Assembly (NCBI RefSeq): GCF_000182925.2
Contig: NC_026501.1
Span: 7,295,917-7,359,916 of the forward strand
Reading direction: 5' to 3'
Source of the DNA: Neurospora crassa OR74A
Lineage: Eukaryota; Ascomycota; Sordariomycetes; Sordariales; Sordariaceae
DNA length: 64,000 bases
In this document: positions 45,854 to 56,572 of the stretch, piece after piece
How positions within the stretch are numbered: the stretch's first letter is position 1
Layout of the letters: each line of letters starts with the position of its first letter
Position numbers and translations under genes: made by a program
The notes under the pieces: generated by a model
The model's input: the letters and a program-made list of their open reading frames with translations, nothing else
Told to the model about the DNA's origin: nothing
Database searches by the model: none

Positions 45854-47368
45854 TTGTTTGGTGCCTAGGTCATACCTGGACAGAAAGAGAAAGGGGGAAG
45901 GACATGGGGGTACTTACAATTGCCATTTTGTACTTCTACTGGAGCCTCAGGGAAAGTTCTACCCTCCAGATTAGATAATCTTCCAAAAGTTCAAGATCTC
46001 ACGAACTCCTATAATTGCTGATTAGCCAGAAGATTCGAGCAGTTGTAGTTGGTGATGGTGGTACTGGTGGTTCAAAAGTATAAGAAACAAGGACATTGTA
46101 TGATATTTAACTCCCAAAAGAACCTCCGTTACCTATGCTCGAGTTCTCTTGAGACAAAGCACCGAGAAATGCAGTGAACAGCTCTTCAATCACTCAAACT
46201 TCATCCCTCAGGCTGCCAGTGAACAGCCACTGTGTCCTTCTTGGAGATGTGAATCTCGGAGTATTTGGGATGAAGGAGCAGTGATAAGGCTTGCATGAAT
46301 GACATTATGCTTAGGCCCAAAGAGGACAAGAGAGCGGAAGAAGGACAAAGGTTTTCGGCGCATGGCCAGATTCCCGTAGGCGTTTTCTTTGTGCCGGGAA
46401 GGTTCCGAGGTTCCGAGATTTTGTGGTGAGCCGAAAGGACCTTGAATAGGTCTGGATTTGGACAGTAGAGGTACCATAATGAAAGAGGCATTCGCTAGCA
46501 CGACTTCAGAACGAGTACTAATTTCTCATAGTACCCCAAGAAATACTTAGGTAGTGTTCTACCTAAGCAACATGCCTGTCATGTAGTCTACACGAAGATA
46601 GAGTTAGCTCCGACCATCACGTTTCCATCGACAAGACATACACCTACTCATAAGAATCTCATTTGCCTGTTCACAGCCTCACAAGCTTGCTTTCTCAATC
46701 GTGTTCCTTCTTCCTCATCACGGGTTACAACTCCAAGCTAGGTACCTCTAGGTAACTTGCCCTGCGGCACAGACCTTACCGCTCGTGGAAAGAGGAAATA
46801 GTTATAACTGAACAAGAGGAACCTAACAAATAGGGTTGAGCAACCGGCGTTTCATCCAATTGAACGCCCAAAAACAGTACCAACGCAACCAAATGTCCGA
46901 CAAGCATGAGAGATAAAAGAATAACCAAGACCAAACAGCATAAACACCACCAACACCCGAAATCCACAAAACCCAAGCCATCCCAAACCCATCGAACAAA
47001 GGAACATGTTACCGAACCAAACTAGATCATGATCCCCAGATCATGCCGATGAGCCTCCTGCCCACCTCATCCTACTCGAAACCAAAGAGGACATAAAGGG
47101 TAAGGTACCTACGCGAAGCGAGATCCAGCCTCAGCCTCGGCCTCCACCTCAATCCCATCATCTCTCTCTCCATCCATTCCTCCACTTCACCAACCACGAA
47201 AGCCGCCCACTCTCCTCTTGCCCCCGCCATTTCCATACCACCAGACCAGGACCAAATTTGAATAAAACCAGCCCTACATCACTACCCCCTTCGACCGTTC
47301 CAGTTCCCCCTGTGCTCCATTCCTCCACTTCATCCATCCTGCGATTTACTACCAGGTATCTAGGTACC
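45854..47368. other. 5' flank of the zincin gene and spacer
   Basis: An apparent 5'-UTR intron (about 45885-45917, donor GTAAGT) precedes the zincin ATG and would create a tiny upstream frame (MAIV). Otherwise there is no supported gene. A short hydrophobic frame at 46776-46976 (-) reads like a membrane segment but has no other support. TAGGTACC words lie at 46738-46753 and 47101-47111. Confidence 0.4.
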
Positions 47369-47869
47369 CTACTTCTTCCCATACCCACCTCCATAACCCC
47401 CACCACTCCCACCGCTAGTAACGTGGTGCGAGTTCCACCCTTCGTCATAGCGGCTCTGCTCCTTGTACCGATCCATCGGGGTGTTTCCGTTGGCGGAGCC
47501 GTACGTGTCTTTGTAGGCGGAGTAGTTGATAGAGTTGCTGCTGGTGCTGTTGTTGGAGGAAGGGGAGGAGGAGTAGGAGTTTGTTGAGTTGTTGACTAAG
47601 TGGTTTGGTGGAAGGGAGTTAGTAAAGTGTTTATGTAAGTGGGAGGCTGGAGAGAGGTGAGGGGAGAGGGAGGCCAGATGAGAACGAGTAAGGGGAGGAG
47701 GGGATGGGAACGAGGATGGGAAAGGGGAGAGAGAGGAGGAAAAGGGATAAGATCTATGGTTGACATGGTGCGTGAAAGAAGTCTTAGGAAGGGGGGCGGC
47801 AGTCGGGCTATGCTGAAGGTGGTGCTTGGAGGTAGACGTACTGTTGCTTGAAGAAGCTTGGCCGGACAT
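47369..47869 (-). CDS. Hypothetical small Ser/Pro/His-rich protein with Gly-Tyr C-terminus
   Basis: Single-exon frame of 166 aa from an ATG in good context (CAAAATGTC). The N-terminal two thirds are Ser/Pro/His/Asn-rich. The last about 50 residues are distinct: YSAYKDTYGSANGNTPMDRY, then EQSRYDEGWNSHHV and GGSGGGYGGGYGKK. The tyrosine-and-glycine tail is reminiscent of low-complexity RNA-binding or stress-related proteins, but there is no domain and I assign no function. Confidence 0.5.
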   Translation of the reverse strand: MSGQASSSNSTSTSKHHLQHSPTAAPLPKTSFTHHVNHRSYPFSSSLSPFPSSFPSPPPLTRSHLASLSPHLSPASHLHKHFTNSLPPNHLVNNSTNSYSSSPSSNNSTSSNSINYSAYKDTYGSANGNTPMDRYKEQSRYDEGWNSHHVTSGGSGGGYGGGYGKK

Positions 47870-49369
47870 TTTGGATTTGAAGCGGTTGGTTGACCGATGA
47901 GTGAAAGCAGTTTATACGGGACTGCGGTTCAGTTCAGTTGATATGTTGACAATGATCAAACAACGATAAAGAGCTGAGGCCTGATGCCGATGCTATTGAA
48001 GTGGCAATGGACCTACGGACGAGCCTTCTTTTTATACTTTCCCCCCGAGTGTGGTGGTAGATAGAAGCTTGGTGTCCACGAAGTGGTGTATGCGTGAGAT
48101 TCTGGATAGGTTGGTTCCAACGTAGATTGACCGGTGTAGATCACCCATCTCCTACTCGCCAGGTCTGTATAGACGAGAGTTGAGACGCATTCGTCGAAGT
48201 TCACGGGAGTCAAGGTATCCCAGTCTCGGGTGACTTCCGGTCTGAGTATCCCGCTCATGGGCCAGTCTTCTTCCAACTATAGTGCCAGCATGTAAGCCAC
48301 GCATGGTGTATGACATGCACGCTCTCTATCGATAGAGTGCATGTGTGTGCCAGCAGCATCGACCTACGTGCGTAGGGTGACATGTTGTAGTCTCTCACGC
48401 CTGTTTAGTTGACACTGGCGGATTTCAACCTGCAACATAGTAGGGGGCCGCATGACGAAGAAATCTGGAAAATTTCCAGGTGTGGGAGAGGCGCAGTATG
48501 CACTTCAAGGCTTGGGCAATCCCAATCAAAGTGGGATATTGTCTAGTTAAAACGTGAGGTCGTTTGAGAGGATAGGACGGTCGAATGGTAGCCTGTGATG
48601 ACAGCTACATAAGGCCTACATAGGCAGTGTCCCGCCCGTACTACCCGAAGGCAGGCACCAGGAATGTTGAGCCGCAGGATTGAAAGCGTCCGTCGAGCCC
48701 TTCCCGCCCTAGGTGACATACTAGGGAATTGTCTTCTATTGTTGTCAGCTGTCAGACATCCTGGAAGAAGGGGGGGCTGTCATGCTCGATATGTTTCAGT
48801 AATATGGATGCCTTTCCTGGTCATTTTCTCCGAGGCATTGCCATTTTAGTGTTGTTCATGAACCTTAAGCATTTGAACATTACGACGGACTGCCGTCTTC
48901 GTGAATATTCCTCCTGTCGGCGCCGGTCTCACCTAGAAGAAGCACTTGATATTTAGTTGTTGCCTCGAAATTCATAGTGTCCCGACAAGGGTTCCCACAG
49001 CGGGCCTTATCCAGCCGGTCCGTGAGTGTAAGCCGGAATCCGTATCCGCAACCTGGAGGTTCCGAGTCCCGAAGACGGGGGATCTTGTGCCCAAGACAGC
49101 AAGCATATCATAAGCGCCCTGGCTTGATAATTCGTTATCAATGAGTGCTTTCTCGCGGAAAGGTGCAGCTTGTCATGGGTTTTCACATATCCTATAAACA
49201 GCAGGTGAGCCCAGTCATCTTACGGCCCGCAAGTACTGTACAAGATATCAAGGGGAAAACGGTTCTAACGATGGCCGTAGCACAACCTGCTACTTCCTAG
49301 TATCGTTAGTGGATGACTTGGGTTGCAGGGTAGAAAATTTTCATTTTCAACTGAGCCTCTCGTAAACTG
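47870..49369. other. Intergenic region with a palindrome and a possible short minus-strand frame
   Basis: A short minus-strand frame ends at 48013 (about 81 residues from an internal ATG, including VNFDECVSTLVYTDLASRRW); it could be a terminal exon but cannot be joined to anything. A near-perfect palindrome lies at 48314-48343. Nothing else is supported. Confidence 0.4.
48314..48343. repeat. Near-perfect palindrome
   Basis: A central 14-base perfect palindrome (CTCTATCGATAGAG) is extended by CATGCAC and TGCATG arms with a two-base offset. It could form a hairpin or bind a dimeric factor; neither is shown. Confidence 0.7.
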
Positions 49370-50030
49370 GTTAGTATGCGAATCAGAAGTGTGAAAATTC
49401 CTCAAGGTGACGGCGTGACATACTTGTTGCTTCAACCGCATCGCCGTACCATAATGCAACCTCCCGTTCACGACAGGGTTGAAGTCACTCCGGAGCAAGG
49501 CTCGCAGGAGATATACATGGCGAGATGCCAGGTCAGATCCCAGTACTTCCCTCACACGCGGGAACAAGACATCTCGTGTACCAGCGAGCAAAGCTCGTAA
49601 GTCATAGGGTTCGAATACGAACCCTAAATCGACATCACTGGGACTAGTCGGATGCCCTTCAATTGCGCTGGTACATGGAGAAAGGTATGGCGTATGGGAA
49701 CCGGGGTGTGGTGTATATTGAGATGGACTGCGACAGGCAGCAGGAAAGATCAGCGAGTTCATGATGTTCACCTTGCTGATGGCTTTCTTGGAGTTGGCTC
49801 GGATAACGATCTGTACCGCGGATACCGGCCAATCTTGCTGCCCTCGGACTTCTAACAGTTCGTGCGACTTTTCTCAAGTCCAGATGGTCGTTGAAGCCTT
49901 AGTTGCCAATAGGAAGCCCCGAGGTCGTGTTTCCAACCGCACTTTAAAGATCATCTTCCGCGGACAGCCACGTACTCGAGCTGCGACCATAGCAGAGGTC
50001 TTGCGGCGAGTGGGGGTTGCATTTTGACCG
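49370..50030 (-). pseudogene. Unrecognised coding-like remnant
   Basis: On the minus strand a protein-like reading runs from about 50030 to a good donor (GTATGT) near 49423, interrupted by one TGA near 49873. Fragments: KMIFKVRLETRPRGFLLATK, then after the stop ELLEVRGQQDWPVSAVQIVI, SKKAISKVNIMNSLI, LGFVFEPYDLRALLAGTRDV, LFPRVREVLGSDLASRHVYL and NGRLHYGTAMRLKQQ. The composition is protein-like rather than repetitive, but I do not recognise the family. It may be a multi-exon gene whose introns I have not resolved, or a decayed copy. Confidence 0.35.
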
Positions 50031-53000
50031 TCAGTATGTCCCTGTGATGGAAATTGGCAGCCAAAGCCCCCACGAGCGATGCACTTCGGCGGTACTACAG
50101 GCAAAGGTCAGTGCCTTTACATGGACAGGCAATCTCGCGTCTAAAGGTATTTGAGGCTTGATGTCCTATCGTCAGGTGATACCTTTGGAATAGCCTCGAC
50201 GACCATAGCACCTATGGGGATTCGCGGTGCTTTTTCCATAACTGCGTCTGGACAGTCACACAGCGTCTAGTGTCGCCCGTAGTGTGGTGTAGAACAAGGA
50301 AGCGAGCCAAGAGTCCAAAGCCAGTCGTTGACGAGCTTAAGCAGCAGAAACACAAGGTGATGTGCAGGAGAGCTTGACCGCCCATGTCATGTTGATGAGC
50401 TGATCATACCCGACTGCGTGACCGAAGGACGAGATAGGTATACCTGCCAGGGGAATGGAAGCGAATGGGGGCATCCGCGGGTTCTACGGCAGCGTGGAGA
50501 AGCACGAGGGACTCAATTCCGACACCCGAAGGAAAGGTTCGACCGTCCACGGATGCTGTTTCCGGTACCAAGTCACGTTAATTTCAGAACTTTACGTCCT
50601 TTTCATCCTGTCACCCTACCCGTCACTTGGTATCATGTGCCGAACCGCATGTACATATCATGCACTTGCATGCTGTACCTAGAAGAGAGAAGGCTGCAAC
50701 GCACCATGCCCGCCCATGCGTGCAGGGCTGCCCTTTTCTCACCGCCGAATGGAGAGTATACATCCAAGAACACATCGGATCAGCCTGGATATATTGGACA
50801 GCAAAGCATGTAAGCGCGGAAGGAGCTTCGAACATGCCATACGGGCGTAAAATCGGATGGGAAAGGGACGATGTTCTTGCTCTCAGAGACGGCTTTGCCA
50901 CGTGAGAATGGCACAGCAGCAAGCCACTGGTGACACGGAGATGATCCCAAGCTCAAGGCAACCCAAATTTTGCGATATAAGGCAACCGGCCATGTGGTCA
51001 GCTACCATATGCCTCTCTTGGCTTTGATGCTCTATGAGGGTTGGGGGTAATAACAGCTACTGAGCCTTCCGGTTATCATGGTTATCCCGTCGAACTCTTA
51101 TGTTTTCTTTGACTGAGACTTTTGACAAAATGAAGAAAGAAATGTTGAGTTTGAACCCTGGAATGTCGCATTGTCGTGTCTTTTTCCACTTGATGGGTTT
51201 CCTTTGTTTAGTCAATGGTACGCATCGGCATAAGTTTCATATCAGAACCAGATTATTACCCGAGGAATGATGACATTGGCTGCAGAAGGAAGATCCGGGG
51301 AGATCGGATCGCCACATGAGGGGTATTTCAGAGGATAGTGTCGGAGAAGCGGCTCGGTTATGTTTCTGTTTCTTGTTTCATGTCCCATTTTTGTTACTCA
51401 AAGTTCGACGCTCCCTTTGAGAATTGGGGGACTTTTGAAGTTGGGAACTTGAGAAAAGAGACGGTCTGAACATTGCGGCAACCGATACGAACAAGAGAAG
51501 CTTTGCTGACAGGACAAAGCAAAGCAGCATCGTGGTTGGCGGCCAAGACACTGGAGGGAAATAAAGAGCTCATTGATACTATCATCAATAAACAGGAGGG
51601 AGGTATGTCTTCAGCAGCATTTCCGCACTTACTCTCAGCTTGAGTGTATTGCGACACCCAGCACAACTTGCCAGAGAAATCAAAAATCATAGAAAAAAAA
51701 GTGTGACGTCAACCCAGACTATCGTTGTCCGAGTTTGGGGTCTGGAGTGAAGAATGGAATGGCGGCTACTCCCCAAAGCGGCATGGCCTCGATTCGCAGT
51801 CAAGATGCCAAGGATCAGAGCCAAGGGACCGACCTCCCTCCAGAGTGCCAAGGGTGATTTGAGCTGGAAAATAAGAAAAGGGAAATGTCGAGAAATTGGA
51901 CGTGTCACCACTGGAATCGAATTATTAGTTGAGAAATCCGGTTCTGGTGTTCGACACACTTGCCCTCGGTCTCGTGGAGGGCAGTCAGGTCACACGGTGT
52001 TACCGGACGTTGGTGTTGGTGTTGGTGTAGGTGTTGGTGTTGGTGTTGGTGTTGATGTTGATGTTGATGTTGATGTTGCTGACTGAGCAGAGAAGAGTCG
52101 GTGCCACGGAATTGAGGATCATGATTGAGACATTGAATTCGGGAAGATGGAGCAAGAGGGACGGGAACTTGGTTCAGTTCAGTTGCAAGACACTCGAAGC
52201 GACGGACAGCTGTGAGGTTTGGAACAAGTGCGACGTGCCAGCTGGTGGATCTGACGGGAGTTCCCACCTGCCCTGGGTACCCACTACATACTAATCCAAT
52301 CTGTAGGGTGTCATGCTTGCCAAGCCAAGCGTCTCCGTGGCACTGTTCCAGCACTCCGGGGGACACCTTTCTAGGCGCTCATTGTTCCCGTATGCGGATG
52401 GGTCTTGACCGTGAGTTCGGCCATGTGATTGGCCAGGAGTCCATCACTCAGCCCGTGTGGCCTGGGTACCTCTAGCCCAGCACACGCCCAGCAAACGCCC
52501 AGCGAGAGGGATGACCGGGAAGCCCGCGGCGTGCTGTCCACTATCACCTCTAGTCAGCAGCAAAGGATGGAAGAAAGAACTAAGCAAAGCCAAAGGTCGA
52601 TAGTATTGGTTACCAAAACCAGAAGCCGGTGCCAGAGTCCAGATTGGTCCATCTTCTTACACCCTCGTTTGCGCTGCGTGATCATCCGCCTTCCCCTCGC
52701 TTCGCCTTTTCTCGTTTTACACTACGCTTTGTCACTTGCTTTTTCCCTTTCGCTATTTTTCCTTTTACCGCTGCCATTTCACCATCATCAAACGACTCGA
52801 CGACCACCGACATTCGTTTTCCCCGACGACTCCTCGACTGTCGAGCTGCCCAAACTCTGCCGCTTGCGACGGGCCACTCCATCAATCGTTCAGCTTTGAC
52901 GACACCCGCACCTTCCGTCCGCTCGCTTGGACTGATTTAATCGGAGAGGAACACTCGGACATTACCAAGGAAATAAACTGAGGGAAGATCCGCGTACTTG

Positions 53001-53679
53001 TCTGCTCAGACAAACCCCCCGGACGGCCGGCAAAGGGACCCACGGAATTTCACACACCCAGCCAAATCTGCGATCGTCTCTTTTGCCCTCTCGTCGTCAT
53101 CATCATCACCAAAAACAACAACGCCAGTAAAAAAAACACAATAGCGTCTTGTCAGGGACCGAGACGATTGCATCCGTTGCACCGTCGTCCCCTCTATCTT
53201 TAATTTCTTTTCCGATATCCGGGCGCCAGCAGCCATTTGACATCGGGTGTGACGGTGAGACGAGCGCACGAATAAGCTTTCGACCATACGACTACGGGTT
53301 CAGGGACAGGAATCAATAGGGCCAACATCGGATAGAAAGGAACGTGTCAATTGAACACCAACACACGACCCAAATCCCACATTCATTACTTTGTAATCGC
53401 ATCGATACGGGCGCATATTCGAGGAGGGCATCGGGTGGAAGGAATTGAAGGAAGATCCAGTCGGGCGGACGTAACATTCCATCCGCCGACACCCTTTGGG
53501 GCGGAGCAAGCCACCACCCGCAGCAGCGCTGTCGCGGAATCACGACAGCCGACACACCTGAAAGAGAAACTCTTGCGGGAACAATAACAGAACCAACACC
53601 AAACCTCAAAACGACCTCCTCGTCGACATTTGCACAGACACCACCGAATATCCCCTCCAACCGTACATAATCTTTCAGG
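50031..53679. other. Gene-poor interval and probable leader of the CFEM-like gene
   Basis: No supported gene. A GTTGGT/GTTGAT hexamer tract lies at 52010-52080. From about 52640 on, the DNA alternates pyrimidine-rich and A/C-rich stretches typical of fungal promoters and long 5' leaders, leading to the ATG at 53680. Confidence 0.4.
52010..52080 (+). repeat. GTTGGT/GTTGAT hexamer tandem repeat
   Basis: About twelve hexamer units; the first half is GTTGGT-like and the second half GTTGAT. Frames through it give Val-Gly, Val-Asp or poly-Gln-His and are artefacts. Confidence 0.9.
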
Positions 53680-54687
53680 ATGGCTGGTACGTTAAACGGC
53701 GCTTGGTGCTCTTTTTTTTTTCTTTTTACGAGTTGCATTGGCTCTCCACAAGGAGCCCTTTCTAGATGTCACCGCATTGTTCCTTTGTTTGCTGCTGTGC
53801 CTAACAAGACCACTGTATTCTAGCGCCAGTAACGACAGTCTTCCCAACCCAATCGTTGCCTGCATGCGTAACAGCATGTGGTCCTCTCTACGATGTCAAC
53901 GGAGCCTGCGCAACCGCGACAGCCGCCGCCAATGTCCTCCAGAACTGCTTCTGTGGTGATGCACGATTAGCTCCCTTCAGTACCGGCACGGCCGGCGTGT
54001 GCGATGGTGCTTGTGCGGCTACTCCTACAGATTTGGCACGCATTCAGGTACGGGCAATTCACATGTCCTGTGGCCGTCTACACACAGGGGCAGTATGTAT
54101 GACTGACATGATGTCAAACAGGCATGGTACACAGGCTACTGCAAGGCCACTGCGACTGGTACAGCAGCAACGTCGACAAGTACTGCTGTCGCCAGCAAGG
54201 CTAAAGGCGGCGGAGGCACATGGTATGTTCTGTTTTCGTCCTGTTCTTTTTTCCATCCCGACTTTGATCGACGTCCCTGTGACGGCGCCCCAGTTTTTCA
54301 TCCGCACACTACCCGCCGACGTGGTAAAGCTGTGCACACAGCTGCTCCCACATTACGTGATCCAGCAACGTAACTAACAATGCACCTCACAGGGTGGACA
54401 ACCACTACCAATGGATCATCTTCCTCGTCATCATCGTCGTCGCCATCGTCGGCATTTGGATAGGCGCCTGCTTCTGGCGGCGGTCCTACCTTCGCAAGCG
54501 GGACCGTCGGTACGCGCTCGACCAAAACCTCGCCCACACCACCGAGTCCGGCCGCGTGGTTCCCAATGACGGCGTGCATGTTCCCGGAGCGACCATGTTC
54601 TCCCCGGCCCCCATCGCTGAGGCCACCGTGTTCGACGAGAAGCCCAAGAAGACGAAGAAGAAGTGGACTGTCAATGAGAGGACATGA
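53680..54687 (+). CDS. Single-pass membrane protein with eight-cysteine CFEM-like ectodomain
   Basis: Four exons: 53680-53686 (only 7 nt), 53824-54047, 54122-54222, 54393-54687; 208 aa. Donors are GTACGT, GTACGG and GTATGT; the second and third introns have CTGAC/CTAAC branch sites. Phases agree throughout. The N-terminal region has eight cysteines spaced C-x3-C-x9-C-x12-C-x-C-x15-C-x3-C-x17-C, starting at C17, close to the CFEM pattern but without its usual Asp. A Ser/Thr/Ala and Gly linker follows. A membrane segment (about residues 118-140) is followed by the basic stop-transfer RRSYLRKRDRR, then a cytosolic tail with VPGATMFSPAPIAEA and a Lys-rich end. No classical signal peptide precedes C17, so an N-out, reverse-anchored topology is inferred. 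A cell-surface sensor or anchor role is plausible but unproven. Confidence 0.85.
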
Positions 54688-55388
54688 ATTGACATAAAGG
54701 GCCTTGCTTACGTTCACGTATATGGCTGTTGGAACCCGAACGGTTGCTTGACTTTCCTGTCGACACTTGAGAAGGGAAAAAGTAAAAAAAGAACATGGAC
54801 AAACACGCCTCCATCGACGCGGACGCCGTCATGATAGATCTGTCTTTCGCCGCCGCCGCCGCCGCCCGCCGCCACCCCTCCTCACATTCCCCTCCTTCGA
54901 ACGGGGTCAAGTTTCGCATATTTTGTTTTAGTCACCAACATCATCATCCTTGCTCTCTTTTTGGGTATCACCGGGGCGGGGTCCATGTTATTTCCGTCCA
55001 TCCACCTCTGTGGACCTGGACATTCTTTCCATCTAGTCGGCGTTGCGGCGTAGTATTCTTTCGATATTTTCAGTCTTCTTATACACGGGATGGGGGTGAG
55101 GGCGGAGGGCGGAAGAAGGGCAGGCCTTTTATCAAACTGTATCAGTAGTACCCACTATCACCTCTCACACACACATTGCGGCATGGGCTATGGGATGTGC
55201 GATATGGACTGTATACATACTATGGGACTGTAGAGAAAGAGAAACAGGAAAAAGGAAGAGAAGAGACATAGCGGAGATGGAAGGAAATGGAGAGAGGAAA
55301 AAAAAAAAAGGGACGACAAAGGATATCCCCCCCTGCCAAATCCATTCCATTCCATTACCAAGCAACCCTCCGAATCAACTGAAGCAAC

Positions 55389-55413
55389 CAGCCAGCCAGC
55401 CAGCCAGCCAGCC
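55389..55413 (+). repeat. CCAG tetranucleotide microsatellite
   Basis: Six tandem CCAG units in intergenic DNA. Confidence 0.85.
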
Positions 55414-55799
55414 AGTTGAAAACCCGACTCTTCGATCCTTGGAATATATCTCTTCATCATTAGCAGATAGACTGGAAGGTTTCCGGTGTTCAGAACGGGG
55501 GGAAAAAAATGAAAATTGTAATTTTGTTCGACACTCATGCTGCTGCAACCGTGTTCTGCTCATGAGTGCCTGACTATTGAAATATATAGTAATTGAGAAG
55601 CCCTTTATCGAGCTTAACGGAGTTCTTTCTATAGAGAAAGAAAAAAAGGAGGGGGAAAAAAAAAGGAAAGAAAACGCAACGCTAGTCTAATGCACTTCTA
55701 GTCTCTACCTACCTACCTACGTATTTACTGCTGCAAAGCCCTTTTATCTATCCATCCATCCATCTATCATCCATCATCCATATCCTCTTCGATCTGCCT

Positions 55800-55852
55800 C
55801 TTTTCTTTTTTCTTTTTTTTTTCCTTTTTTTTTCCTTTTTTTTTCTTCTTCC
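55800..55852 (+). repeat. Pyrimidine-rich CTTT/T tract
   Basis: A run of T blocks (six to nine) separated by CC or C, downstream of the two convergent genes. Confidence 0.8.
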
Positions 55853-56572
55853 CGCATGTGTCTCGCAGGGCAGAATGTTAAAGAGTAAAATGGATACTCA
55901 CTGCCCATGATCGTAGCAAATGTCAAATCCCAAAAATGGCAATCTCGTTACGTTCATAAGTTCTTCTTGACTTTTGGAGCCCCCAAGAGCCTTGGTGCCT
56001 TGGCAGAACTATAATTTGCCAATAATGCCCTTGCTGCCGCTCATTACTCGAGGCCCAGACACTCAGTGGATAGTCGGTACCTATCTATCGATTTGATGGA
56101 ACGCTGAGTGGGCGGTTTTCACGATTGGGTGTATGTACATACATACTCGAATTGAGCTTACCTGCCTACCCTTGAGTGGCCACACACGATTTCAGCCCCG
56201 ACGAATGCATACCTAAGTAGGCGTACTGCTTGGGTAAATAAATGGTTGATATGGGCATAACTTGTATTCTTCAGGTTATGTTCTATATCTCTGTTGTCCA
56301 TTCAGAAAGAAAGGTCCAGCCTGCCTGCCTGCCTCGGTTGTCTCTATCTGCCTTGGTGGCAATCTTTTCTCTGTCTAGGTTTTAACCAACGCGTTTGCTT
56401 GCAATCACTCCGCCCATGTTCTATTACAGTTATTGCACCTTTCGGTGTTTCACGCACCATCGTCTTCTTCACTTTCTAAATGGCCATCATCACCGTCACG
56501 CTCACTCGTCATCGTTGCCGTAGTCATAAGCTTCGTAACCAAGTTTGTAGCCTCTTCAACCACCCTCGACAC

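Larger units (their letters stand above)
54688..56572. other. Convergent intergenic region between the CFEM-like gene and the debranching enzyme
   Basis: This holds both 3' ends and no supported gene. It contains CCAG tetramers (55389-55413), an ATCC tract (about 55751-55785), ACCTACCTACCTACG at 55707-55721 and a long CTTT/T-rich tract (55800-55852). Confidence 0.45.

Noticed and set aside
45885-45928. ATGGCAATT upstream exon as the true start of the zincin gene
   Set aside because: Splicing it through the GTAAGT donor to the CAG acceptor gives an immediate stop (MAIV), so it can only be a tiny upstream frame in the leader.
46776-46976. Short hydrophobic minus-strand frame
   Set aside because: A membrane-like stretch only; no homology signal, exon partner or promoter evidence.
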